From contig CM057454.1 of the NCBI GenBank assembly GCA_016271365.2, positions 694,849,501 to 694,913,500 of the forward strand: a stretch of DNA of 64,000 nt, in the 5' to 3' direction. The notes under the pieces were generated by a model. The model saw nothing but the letters and a program-made list of their open reading frames with translations. It was not told the DNA's origin and searched no databases. This DNA comes from Neoceratodus forsteri. Its lineage: Eukaryota; Chordata; Ceratodontiformes; Ceratodontidae. A program made the translations under genes and the position numbers. This document shows, piece after piece, positions 12,000-21,966 of this stretch (position 1 is its first letter; each line of letters starts with the position of its first letter).

Positions 12000-12147
12000 A
12001 CCCTAATGTTTTTTACTCTTGCTGCTTGGGGAGGGGGGGAGGTGTTAGTGTTGGAAACCCTAACACCACATTTCCCTACTTTTGTGGCATCAAGTTACGC
12101 TATTGTGCATTAACAACATTTTTTGATAAATAAATATATATATATAT

Positions 12148-12192
<45 letters not shown>

Positions 12193-12240
12193 ATAGAAAC
12201 GAGTTGTTCCACAATGACAAAAGTAAGGAAATTCGATGTT
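12000..12240. repeat. Palindrome with (TA)n centre
   Basis: The left arm (about 12050-12131) contains GGAAACCCTAACACC and TTTCCCTACTTTTGTGGC. The right arm (12196-12240) contains GTTGTTCCACAATGACAAAAG and GATGTTAGGGTTGAAC. These are inverted copies of the same terminal module that recurs at 13.9, 16.0, 40.6 and 45.4 kb. The TA run at 12133-12195 sits at the axis. Confidence 0.6.
12133..12195. repeat. (TA)n microsatellite
   Basis: Near-pure TA dinucleotide run of about 60 bp, with one GA and one TT interruption, at the axis of a palindrome. Confidence 0.97.
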
Positions 12241-12475
12241 AGGGTTGAACCCCCTTTGCCCCTCAGCCCATCCCCAACTGGAATCAGGGTGTGCATTGGG
12301 GTCATTAGCCCTAGTGTCACCCCATCACATGTGGAAAGAAGCTGAGGAATAGGAGAATGGGGTGAGAGTTGGGACTGATATTCAATGCACCAGTACTCCA
12401 GTGGGGAAGAGGTAACGGAGAGTTCAACTATTGAATTTCCTCACTTTTGTCGCTGTGGAAGAACCCTAACTGATG
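12205..12475. repeat. Terminal module of the fold-back family
   Basis: The module is bounded by GACAAAAGTAAGGAAATTCG plus TTAGGGTTGAAC on the left and GAATTTCCTCACTTTTGTCG plus AACCCTAAC on the right. Between these are two half-palindromic blocks (GGGTGTGCATTGGGGTCATT, then CACCCCATCACATGTGG). The same module occurs inverted at 45420-45755 and in part at 40430-40625. It is non-coding. Confidence 0.6.
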
Positions 12476-13470
12476 CATTAAACAGACTTTTTTGCCTCTA
12501 ATTTCCCTTAATTTTGAGAATGATAATGAGAAATAGTGAATGTAATGCAGCGGCGGGAGCGCGGGGGTGATGTCTTGTCACATTGTAACATTGTGCCCAC
12601 AAACGCAAATCTTAATGTGCATGGTGATGCAAAGTGAAACAGAAAGAGGAACAGTACTGTAGACAGAAGTGTTAAAAACAATGGAAACACAACCGCAAAT
12701 GAAAACGCAAAGGGTAACGCAAATGCTGGCGTGAACGGTAAGTGAAACGGGTATGGAACCGCAAGCAGAAATGGTAATGGTAAGAGTAATGTAAGTGCAC
12801 AGGTTGGTTTTCCCCAAAAGCTGTATAGAGAAAGACAGTGAGTAGAAAGAATGTATGCAAAATAATGACTCTCGGAACACAGAAATCAGTAGTTGTAATA
12901 GTAAATTGCTTATATCTCAGTAACCGTACGACATAGAAAAAAAAAATCAAAAGTCATACGTATTATCACTTTTCTGGATAGTTTTATACATAGCAGGGGC
13001 TATAATTTTTGACAAAAACTCTGCATCTCACACCGTTTTCAAGATACGGGCCCTCAAAGGTGCGGGGAACGCTGTAATGTTATCCTATGGGAAAAAAACA
13101 GAAGTTCGGACTGCCATAACCTTTGAACAGTTTAATATTTTTTCATGAAATCTTCAAAAGGCACATTGGGGACCCTGGCCACATGTTCCCTGAAGATTTC
13201 GGGCAGGTCAAGCAAACTGTGCGACCTGTAGGAGCGACCATAGAATTCCAGAAAAAGCGTACATGCCTGCGCAGATCATGCTTAATAACTCCACAGGCAT
13301 GCATCCGACTGCTACAAAACTTGGCAGATCCCAAGGCATATCAGTCTTGATCATGTATTCCAAATTTCAGGCACATCCATCAAATGGTTGTAAAGTTATT
13401 AAGGTGCAAAATTTGGGGTTTAACATGTAAATGGCTCCTCAACCCTAACTATGGTAGCACTACCATGCTA

Positions 13471-13505
<35 letters not shown>
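12430..13505 (+). mobile_element. Solo arm of the giant palindrome family
   Basis: In order this has the terminal module (TTTCCTCACTTTTGTCGCTG, AACCCTAACTGATGCATT), TTTGAGAATGATAATGAG, a CGCAAA/GGTAACG-rich cassette (12600-12800), TATATCTCAGTAACCGTACG, GTAATGTTATCCTATGGG, and CATGAAATCTTCAAAAGGC. It then has GGGGTTTAACATG and AACCCTAACTATGGTAGC leading into (TA)n. The whole order matches 41.7-43.5 kb, the left arm of the 40.6-45.5 kb palindrome. Here only one arm is present and it stops at the TA run that forms the axis. No protein is encoded. Confidence 0.82.
13473..13505. repeat. (TA)n microsatellite at arm end
   Basis: Pure TA run directly after the CACTACCATGCTACT motif that forms the palindrome axis in the 43.5-kb copy. 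Confidence 0.95.
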
Positions 13506-13507
<2 letters not shown>

Positions 13508-13542
13508 GAATGTTGTTCTGTATAGAATTCCATCCCTTTCAA

Positions 13543-13611
13543 AATGCTGTTCTACCACAGTTCCAAGGTCATGGAATGCTGTTCCATTCCATACTGTGGT
13601 AGAACAGCATT
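13543..13611. repeat. Perfect 19-bp-stem hairpin
   Basis: AATGCTGTTCTACCACAGT at 13543-13561 is the exact reverse complement of 13593-13611, with a 31-base loop. It lies between two TA runs. Confidence 0.92.
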
Positions 13612-13710
13612 CTAGAACCTCTAGAGACTGCAGGCGTCAGTTTCATTTTGAAAGCCAAAGAACTCAAAAAACACATTTTTCACACAGTACTAAACACTAT
13701 AAAAAATACA

Positions 13711-13855
13711 GGATGAGCAACTCTATGCACAACCAGTGTTCTTTTCCACCTCAGGGTTCTGATTCCCATGGATCTCTAGAGCTTCGCTCTCAAGGTCAGA
13801 GGGAATCAGAATCCCTCTGTGGCAGAACACACTGGTTCTGCATAGTTGCTCATCC
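13711..13855. repeat. Nested inverted repeat
   Basis: GGATGAGCAACTCTATGCA and ACCAGTGTTC at 13711-13741 pair with 13824-13855 (CACTGGTTCTGCATAGTTGC then TCATCC). Inside, GGGTTCTGATTCCC near 13753 pairs with GGGAATCAGAATCCC near 13801. The outer edge abuts the next TA run, so it may be a further small fold-back element. Confidence 0.82.
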
Positions 13856-13857
13856 AG

Positions 13858-13858
<1 letters not shown>

Positions 13859-13896
<38 letters not shown>
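13859..13896. repeat. (TA)n microsatellite
   Basis: Pure TA run immediately left of the CATGGCAAAAAAA end of the 13.9-16.1 kb element. Confidence 0.95.
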
Positions 13897-13898
<2 letters not shown>

Positions 13899-14028
13899 TG
13901 GCAAAAAAATCCATTTAATGCATCAGTTAGGGTTGTTCCACAGCGACAAAAGTGAGGAAATTCACTGTTAGGGTTGAAAACCCTAACTCCAAATTCCCCC
14001 CCCCAGCACGACACATACACAGACATAC

Positions 14029-14307
14029 ATGCAAGTATGGGGGAGGACCAAGTCAACACAACCAATGACAGACATCCAGCAGCAGGTGACAGAAATAACT
14101 AACAATTGTCTAAATGTACTACGAGACATCCCCACCCCCCCTGACCAGGTACTGCAAGCTCAGTGGAGATCAACAGCAAAACTGAGGCCATGTACACCAA
14201 GCGTACACATCTCTGATTGCAACTGCACTAGCGTACCACACTTAGTAGTTGCATGGCCTTACCTACCCGATGCCCACACCACACCACAACTGGTACTGTG
14301 CCGTTAG
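14029..14307 (+). CDS. Coding-like fragment in the left arm, unrecognised
   Basis: An open frame of 92 codons contains MTDIQQQVTEITNNCLNVLR, a short amphipathic coiled-coil-like stretch, followed by a proline-rich part and WRSTAKLRPCTP. The mirrored arm at 15608-15844, minus strand, keeps the same reading (DQVLHAQWRSTAKLRPCTP). The helix resembles the C-terminal coiled coil of Myb/SANT-like transposon adaptor proteins, but this is inference. It may be a captured terminal exon. Its start codon is not established. Confidence 0.3.
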   Translation: MQVWGRTKSTQPMTDIQQQVTEITNNCLNVLRDIPTPPDQVLQAQWRSTAKLRPCTPSVHISDCNCTSVPHLVVAWPYLPDAHTTPQLVLCR

Positions 14308-15302
14308 TCAATATAAATGCTGAAGGTGCATGATGACAGTTGTAGAAAGGTTTAACACTAGTGAGTATACATTAATTAAGAAGTACATAAATTAAGTACA
14401 AAACACTAGGATGCTCAAGATAAAACTAGTGTTACATTCAATATGTGATTTACATAGTAGTACATTTACTGCAACGGTTTACTCAAGATAGAGAGGCTGA
14501 TGTAAACATATGGAAAAGCATTGCCTGTTCAATGCTCTGAAATTCGTACTGCCAGTATCAGATGCATTCTTACTGATGAAGGTGTACTGCTGATGTACAT
14601 ACATAGACCTTCAGTGTGTTTCAATACTAAAGATGCAGTAAGTATTCTTTGTAAGAAACAGTGTAATTGCATGAATCAGGCCAAGCAACTTCTAAATATC
14701 ATAGCACTACTGAGCCAACAATGACGTACCTGTATCGGAGTTGTATATAGGATAGATTTTCCTGTAGGCACTTACTGAGTATGTTGTACCTGAGAAAGAC
14801 AATCTCATTGCATCTGTGATGACTACCTTATTCAAATAGTGATACATTTACTATTATTTGCAATGAGTGATCTATGCCACTTATGGACACAGTGTAATTT
14901 TTAGCAGTTGTTTCATACTCAGGCTGTATGCCTAGTGTTTGGGTTTGCCACACTTCTGTCACTGATTCTATCAAAGTGATAACTATATTGGTGTGGTACA
15001 ACAGGAATCAAGTAGGTATAGTGTAGATATTAACAGAATGTCTTTCAGTATTGATTTAACTCACAATGGGGTAAGTGTACTAGGAGGCAGGGGTTATTCT
15101 CTATCACTGACTCTGTCAGTGATAATCACACTAAGGTTTCGATGACTGTAATGATCAAGTTACACTGTTCATCTTCATAAGTTCATATTCACAGCCATTC
15201 TCCAGTAACTAGACAGTGTATAGTGTAACTGGGTGGCACACTGTGTTGCAAAGCTGCTGCAGTGCCTAGAAGAGGGAGAGTATCTACTCATAAAGACAAT
15301 TA

Positions 15303-15450
15303 AGCAATAAGGCATGACCAACAGTTATGTTAAATGGTCTGTTAATCACCCTGTAGGGGTTTAATGTTGAATGAGGCATAGCCGAGTGCCACATGTTGCT
15401 AGACAGTGATAAACTGACCATTAACATAATACCTAGGAGTGGCTTATTGC
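15303..15450. mobile_element. Palindromic MITE, copy 1
   Basis: GCAATAAGGCATGACC at the left pairs with GGCTTATTGC at the right. Inside are GTTAATCACCC and a central GCC-AGTGCCA-type hairpin, with CCATTAACATAA on the other side. The same ~150-bp design occurs at 24.65, 26.18, 39.50 and 39.80 kb. It encodes nothing. Confidence 0.75.
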
Positions 15451-15926
15451 TATCATAATAAAACTGTTTTTTAAACAACATTAAACCATGTCCATCATAT
15501 GGTTAGGCTCTACATGTATGTTAATAAAAACTAAACATAAGGCTGTTAGAATGTTTACAGTCAATTAGAAAGCTGCATTTCTCAAACCCTTATTATAATC
15601 AGAGATATTATACCTGTAAAACTCCTTGGTTTTGCTGAAGTCTATTGCTCAGGTGGCCCACCACATGTGGTGTGGTCTGGTGTGGGGCATCGGTAGGTAA
15701 GGCCATGCAACTACTAAGTGTGGTACGTTGTGTGCAGCTGCAATCAGGGATGTGTACGTTTGGTGTACATGGCCTCAGTTTTGCTGTTGATCTCCACTGA
15801 GCATGCAGTACCTGGTCAGGGGGTGGGGATGTCTCGTAGTACATTTAGACAATTGTTTGTTATTTCTGTCACCTGCTGCTGGATGTCTGTCATTGGTTGT
15901 GTTGACTTGGTCCTCCCCCATACTTG

Positions 15927-15929
<3 letters not shown>

Positions 15930-15965
<36 letters not shown>
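15930..15965. repeat. (TG)n microsatellite within the right arm
   Basis: About 18 TG units. The mirrored place in the left arm (13998-14025) holds only a short ACACATACACAGACATAC stretch, so the run expanded after the arms formed. Confidence 0.95.
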
Positions 15966-15966
<1 letters not shown>

Positions 15967-16075
15967 GTGCTGGGGGGATTCGGTTAGGGTTTCAACCCTA
16001 ATAGCAAATTTCCTCACTTTTGTCACTGTAGAACAACCCTAACTGATGCCTTAAACAGAGTTTTTTGCCATGAAT

Positions 16076-17070
16076 ATCCTGTCTTTTTCAGAACTATTAC
16101 TCAGTATAGTACATGATTTATAGTTGTAAGAATAGTGCACATACATAAAAAAAATGTTCCAATATCAGAAATACTTCAACTCTTGTAGTTGCATTTACTG
16201 TTATTAACAGTAACAGTAGTTCACTGTGAATCATATTGTTTTTATAACTTTATTAATTGTAATTTGTCATTGTTATTCCATGTAATATTTTTTATGTAAA
16301 AGTGTCTTACTCCTTTTCTTTGTGAGCACATATGTAAAGAAAAAGATGTACATAACTAAAAGACTGTATGACATGACATGGACACCATTAGTTCATCTAC
16401 TGAACAAATGGATATGTTACTGTAGTAACTTGAGATTGGATAGAGTGCTTGTACTACGAACTGAGGTGGTACCACCAATCATGTGAACAGTGGTGGAAGA
16501 GGTTTGCTGGTACTGAGTACATAAGTTTGTTGTAAGTATGCCAACACAGACATTTCACTGTTGTACTAGCAGGTACATACTTATCTTCATCATGATATAC
16601 ATACACACATTCTGTAGCAGTAGGTGTATAAACAACAACAGTGTGCCACAAATAGTGATACATAGCATTGTCACACATCTAACTTACTTCTAGAGAATCA
16701 ACTCTAATACCACAATAGTGTGGTATGAGCTTTCACCAAATGAGAAAATCACAGTTGTATAAATCTTGTTAAAACTATTCTCAAGAAACATCTCTACTAC
16801 ACAATAACACACCAAACAAAAGAGAGTATAAATTCACTTTTCTTTTACTATAAAAATATTTTATATATAAAAAATGACAAACAAAAATATTTTTCTTTTT
16901 ATAAACAATACAAAAATATATATTAACACAAATAATATTCATACAGCAAAAAAAACTTATAAAAGTGTGTATTACATCATACACAAAAATAAATAATTAA
17001 AATACATTTTTTTACATAAATAAAAAAATCTATAAAAAGTTTTAATTTTTGTTTTGTAAGTTTTGTGCAA
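16076..17070. other. AT-rich, no gene recognised
   Basis: Very AT-rich, particularly 16780-17070. Open frames here reflect base composition. I see no gene or element boundary. Confidence 0.4.
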
Positions 17071-17145
17071 CACTTGCGAGTGGTGTATGCACTGCTTGAG
17101 GCAATCCAGGCTGGAAACTGGATTCGATGTGGAGGCGCAAAGGAA
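17071..17145 (+). pseudogene. Inverted fragment of Myb/SANT exon 1
   Basis: This plus-strand stretch (CTTGCGAGTGGTGTATGCAC, GCTTGAGGCAATCCAGGCT, AAACTGGATTCGATGTGGAG) matches minus-strand exon 1 of the gene at 17.3-25.2 kb (25070-25190). About 35-40 bases are missing from the middle. It lies just beyond the stop codon of that gene and in the opposite orientation, so it is a partial inverted duplicate rather than an exon. Confidence 0.85.
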
Positions 17146-17293
17146 TTGGAAGCCGTTGTGCCCTCCGGAGGAGATACCGGACCACTATGAAGGGTGGTCA
17201 GTTTAGCCTAGGAAGCTGCAGGAACAGATGGTGTTGGTGGAGGTGAAGCACTGCTACTCGGCTACAGCACGTCAGCCACTACTACGACTGGCT

Positions 17294-17454
17294 CTATGCG
17301 AGGTTGACAGTCTGCTGCTGTGCATCCAAGAGAGACTGGATTCTGTCCAGCCTCTCAAGGATGACAGTGTTTTGCTGATGCAGACTGCCAACCTTGCACC
17401 CGAGCCGTCTGTAGCAGCGGCAGTGGGCTGTGCATTTTTGCAGTCGCCAGTGCC
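17294..17454 (-). CDS. Myb/SANT-like gene, exon 4 (last)
   Basis: Read on the minus strand, a T-rich tract and TTTGTAG acceptor precede base 17454. The frame then runs 53 codons to TAG at 17294-17296. It joins exon 3 in phase (one base carried over gives an arginine codon). The end is a coiled-coil-like helix (GSLHQQNTVILERLDRIQSL, LLDAQQQTVNLA), typical of the C terminus of Myb/SANT-like transposon adaptor proteins, where it mediates self-association. The cysteine-rich start (CTAHCRCYRRLGC) is less typical. Confidence 0.72.
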
Positions 17455-20400
17455 CTACAAAGATTAAAAAAAAAGTAATGATGAATATACAACACAAATT
17501 AAACAGTTATGACTTTCAAATATTTAACTTCAAATATTTCTTATCTACTGCAATATCACAAATGCATTCAATTTCAAAGTTATGATAATAGTTTTAAGTA
17601 TGATGCTAAACTATTTAGCTATCTTATTTCTGTCTCTGTCATACTTGATTATCTATATAATCTAATGAGCTGACAACATAAAAAGCGTATGATTAGCTGT
17701 GAGAATGCTACTCTTATATTTTGTTTCAGTACTCATAAATATTCAGTATGTACATACTTTTGCATTATCGACACTATTATACCATACAATTGAAATACAT
17801 CCTCATCAAGTGTGAAAATTTTTACTTCACCATGTCTGCCTATAATGTGTAGTCATCTCTGCACTAAAAACAAACTACCTTGACATTAACACTATCATAA
17901 TATACTTTTCATGTGTACACAATCATGATCACTTTAATGATAGTTTGAAAGCAAACAACTTTTACCCTATTTCAGGCCCTCAACACATCACTACTTTAAA
18001 TAATTAAGTCACTGATATGACGTAAGCTCCAAAACCATACCAGACATCTTCAAGTACATAAAGAACATAAATGACAGATTTCTAGGTAGCATAACTATAA
18101 GACATTCAGACAACTAACCTAAAACTTAAACTGCAGTATGGTAAATCTACTCAAAATAAAGACATTTAATTCATTGCTGTACCGTTGGATGCCCATAATG
18201 CTCTACATCACTGTGCTTTTACTGCCGCGGTAAAATTCTTCAAAACAATGTGGCACAGCAGTAATAAGGTTCTTCAATGTACTATCGTAAAAGCAATAAT
18301 GCACTCCGGTAAGTGTTGTGGTGTGATAACGTCGGCGCCTGTCGTCCATTGAACAAAGAGGCCACAGGCAGTCGCTAATCACCCCAAAAGTAACATTATC
18401 CCACAGCACACACCCAAAGGGACATTATTCTATTATACAATGGCTTGTTGGTACTAATAAAACAAAACATTTTTACAAAAAGTCTTAAAAGTATTTTACA
18501 ATTTGATTTCTCAATGGTTAGGCACAATGAATAGAGAAACAGTCCCACTGTAATGTTATTGTGTCTGCTATCTCCTGCTGCACACACCCTCCGAGGAAAG
18601 TACAGCAGTCCACACTAAGATCCCAATATGGAACTGGGTAATATTTTTAATTAGTATATTTTTTTTGAATGGGTTTAAAATCAACATGAGGCCAGTTGAG
18701 AACGTAATAACAGTTACAGGTTGTTTGAGCACTTACTGATTTCCAGGAATGCAGTACAGTTTGTGCTGCCTATTTGAATGTGACTGTCATTTTATCGATA
18801 ATTTGTTTAATTTACAATGTTCATGGTAACAGTATAGAGTTTGTCAAAGTGGGCGGTAATCAAAGGACTGTGGCAATCTGAAAGGCCTAGTGCTCCTGCT
18901 GACGTGGAAGTTGAAATGATGTCTAAAATGACATATTTTTTTTTAGTTAAAACATCTGTTTATAGTCAGGGATAATGTTGGTGAATATTTCTTTAGGTGT
19001 TTTGCCTGGTAAGTTGTACACAATTACTGTGCTGATGGACCAGTGGACACATATATTTAAATGCCGTCTATAATTACTTTTTTTTTTTTTTTTGTTAGAA
19101 ATGGACACACTGTGTGTCAGTGGGGTCAGGGAGTTATTCACTATATATCTGCTGGGAAAATAGGCAACATAGGGACAATTTGCACTGTCATGCCCAGCGA
19201 TCACTAGCTAGCAGGTCAAGAAGCACTCACAGTAGGTTAAAAGCGGTTGAGAGTGTGAATAGAAATATGGAATTACACTGTCAAGCAGCTACATGTAGTG
19301 ACTTCTTGTTTCCAAAACTTATCTAGTCACCCTGGTGCTGGGACTAGAGCAGTGATGATGCTGAGATAACATGACGATTAAAGTCCATAGTCACCAATGA
19401 GAGGCCAAGTTTGTCTTTGCCATGGTATAATATAGAAGTAACAATTATCAATAATACTTATGATTTGCTATCATTAACATTGATAAGTGTAATAGTAACA
19501 AACTTTCTTACTGATGACAAAGGACTCGCACCCTGCAGAGGATGACAGGCATTAGCGTGTCCCTCTGGCTGTTAGATATAGCAGGGCAGAAAAAGATGTT
19601 TTTTATAGTGCTGTGAAAAAAACAACTGTACGGTACGATAGCAGGTGAAAAACAAATTACAGTGTTAAACATTTTGTATATAAATACAACATTTTCAAAC
19701 CTACTACAGTGTATGGAAATATCTAATACCTGATTGTAATGGTAGCATGTAATACTCATCTCATAACAAATGTTTTAAATAGACATATTACCACCTTTAC
19801 TCAGATACAGTCTCACTGTTATCTCCTCACACTGTGCCAAAAGTGATTCGCACAGCAACCACAGCATCATATAGTAAAGTATGAAAAACACAGTTTGACA
19901 GTATGGATGCTCATTCAAAGTGTGACACTGCATGTCACTAAGGCCATACAGCATTGAATAATGTAGCAATATGATGTCTGTGGCCCAATATTGAACACAG
20001 TTTCACTACTCAAGAACTGCATTTAATAGCACCAAGCAGTAATGAACAACGTGATGATGTAGTAAATTTGCACACTACAAGTAGTCACAGTACTGCATTT
20101 TACATGTGGTGAGACAACTTCCATAGTGCTATATAGAAATGTATGCAATATTCATAGTGTGACATACAAACAGTCACATTATTCACTGTATTATTACTTT
20201 TTATCAACATTCCCTCAGTTCATGATCACCTTTTAAAATACACATATGTGACAGTGCACTGAACAGCATCACACTGGATTGTAGAGGTAAGTATGAGGGT
20301 TGGCAAGGCTGAAGACAGACACACTGCACAGCTATTCAGTTTAACTGGGAAAAGGGGTCATAGAGACTACAAGGCACATTTTGAACTTGTACATTGAGAA

Positions 20401-20800
20401 AAAACAAAAAAATCATAATTGGACACTTTCTGCATTGCACACCATTTAGGTCACTACAATATCCTCCACCATGTTAGTGTTTTTTAGGGGGTTGGGTATG
20501 GCCTTACAGTCATCAGCGCATTGCCACCCTTGTGAGTCTAGCACAAATAAAGTAAATAATGTCAACAGTGATTACTTCCCAACAAACAAAAAAGTGGTAC
20601 TGGCTTGTAGCGAAGGGTGTTGCACACCCCGAGACAATTGAACATTTGCAGTGAGTATGCCAACAGACAGTGCACTCCCCCTGTCACACAGTAAGACAGC
20701 AAGGTATAGTTATCAACAGGAGCATTGATCACCATGAATGTTGACAAACATATGGTACTTCTCAAGCATGCAGATAATAGCAACAACAGATTTCACTTAC
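17455..20800 (-). other. Intron 3 of the Myb/SANT-like gene
   Basis: AT-rich intron of 3.35 kb, GT at 20800-20799 and AG at 17456-17455 on the minus strand. A 68-codon minus-strand frame at 18203-18409 has no family resemblance and I left it out. A poly-T run lies at 19078-19093. Confidence 0.55.
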
Positions 20801-20866
20801 GTGGTGGGCTGGCACCGGCTTCCTGCTTCACCTCCACTTGTTCAACAGCAGCAGCTTCCCCAGGCT
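20801..20866 (-). CDS. Myb/SANT-like gene, exon 3
   Basis: A 66-base exon bounded on the minus strand by TTTAATAG before 20866 and GTAAGTG after 20801, a near-ideal donor. It adds 22 codons in the frame set by exon 2, with the translation GEAAAVEQVEVKQEAGASPP. The content is acidic and alanine-rich, a linker between the DNA-binding exon and the terminal helix. Both neighbouring introns are phase 1. Confidence 0.75.
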
Positions 20867-21966
20867 CTATTAAAGCAAACAAGTAAAAAAATGATCACAT
20901 CAATAGATGAAATATCAAGGTAAAAGTGTTTTTCTTTAAAACATCAATTTCTAATACTACATCATTCATACAACTATCATATGAACACATATCTCTTTAC
21001 AGAAACAGCTGTCTCTCCAACTAGATGTATGTTAAGTCAGTATTACATGCATATAACAAGTCTTCTCATCTGCAAAAAGCCACACAAAGTTGAAATTATG
21101 ACACCATGTATATATCTTTTTCCAAGACAAATGTCCATCCAATCCAGAACAGTTAATATAACAAATTCATTTTTTTTCCTGGTGATTCCCCTAACACTGT
21201 TTCTTCAATTACGTTTTCTCTGCAAGAAAACTCAGAAATATATTATTGGTAGTATGCAGTGCAGAACAAGCAGTGCCTGCCCATCAATGGCAATAGATTA
21301 TAACATTGTCATAATGCATGTTGTTACACAGAAGCATCCTAAAAACATTACATGTACCTTCAATTTACATACATGTATACCTAACTATATAATGATCTGT
21401 TCCTGCAAACAGTTTTAAAATGTGTTATTATAATAAGAAGAACACAAACATAACGATAATGTTACTATTCACTCAATTACCCCCTAGCTGAATATGGCAG
21501 CTGTTTATGTGTTATTAAGCATATTACCCTACAGGGGCTATTGAAACACATTAACAAACATGTAGGTACTCTATGCTGTCATTAATAACTATTGCAATAA
21601 TAAAAAATGAAACATTGGCAGGAGATATAGAAATAGTAAATGAATAAGATCTAGGGACATGTAAGTATTATCAACAGATAATTAAGCAAGCACACCATTG
21701 AATACCACTGAGACACCTACAACATTACAATTGGTTATCTATTACTCATTGTACATTAAACTACACCACCAAAAGTAGCAGAGGAGAAGACCTCCCCCCA
21801 CAACACCACATGTACCGCTATGGACATACATCCATTGTCAGATTCATGAAGAATAGTATCCCACTGACATGTGTAGTAATACCAGTTTGTTATGGTAGTA
21901 CAGGATCTTGTGCCATGGTGCCACTGCACATTCACTAGACTTAGTTAACACCTTTTAAAGTATTTT

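Larger units (their letters stand above)
13897..16075. mobile_element. 2.18-kb element with ~0.4-kb inverted arms
   Basis: The left arm (13897-14300) starts CATGGCAAAAAAATCC. It continues through the GTTAGGGTTGTTCCACAGCG terminal module and into coding-like sequence. The right arm (about 15640-16075) is its reverse complement and ends TTTTTTGCCATG. The arms share GTATGGGGGAGGACCAAGTC, AGCAGCAGGTGACAGAAATA and ACTGAGGCCATGTACACC. About 1.3 kb of AT-rich sequence between them holds a palindromic MITE. No transposase is present. This is a non-autonomous fold-back element that shares ends with the giant palindrome family. Confidence 0.87.

Noticed and set aside
18203..18409. Candidate extra exon on the minus strand
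   Set aside because: The exon 3 to exon 4 join is already in phase without it, and I saw no flanking splice sites or family features.
20981..21418. 145-codon plus-strand open frame
   Set aside because: AT-rich, antisense to intron 2 of the Myb/SANT gene, with no domain or codon pattern.
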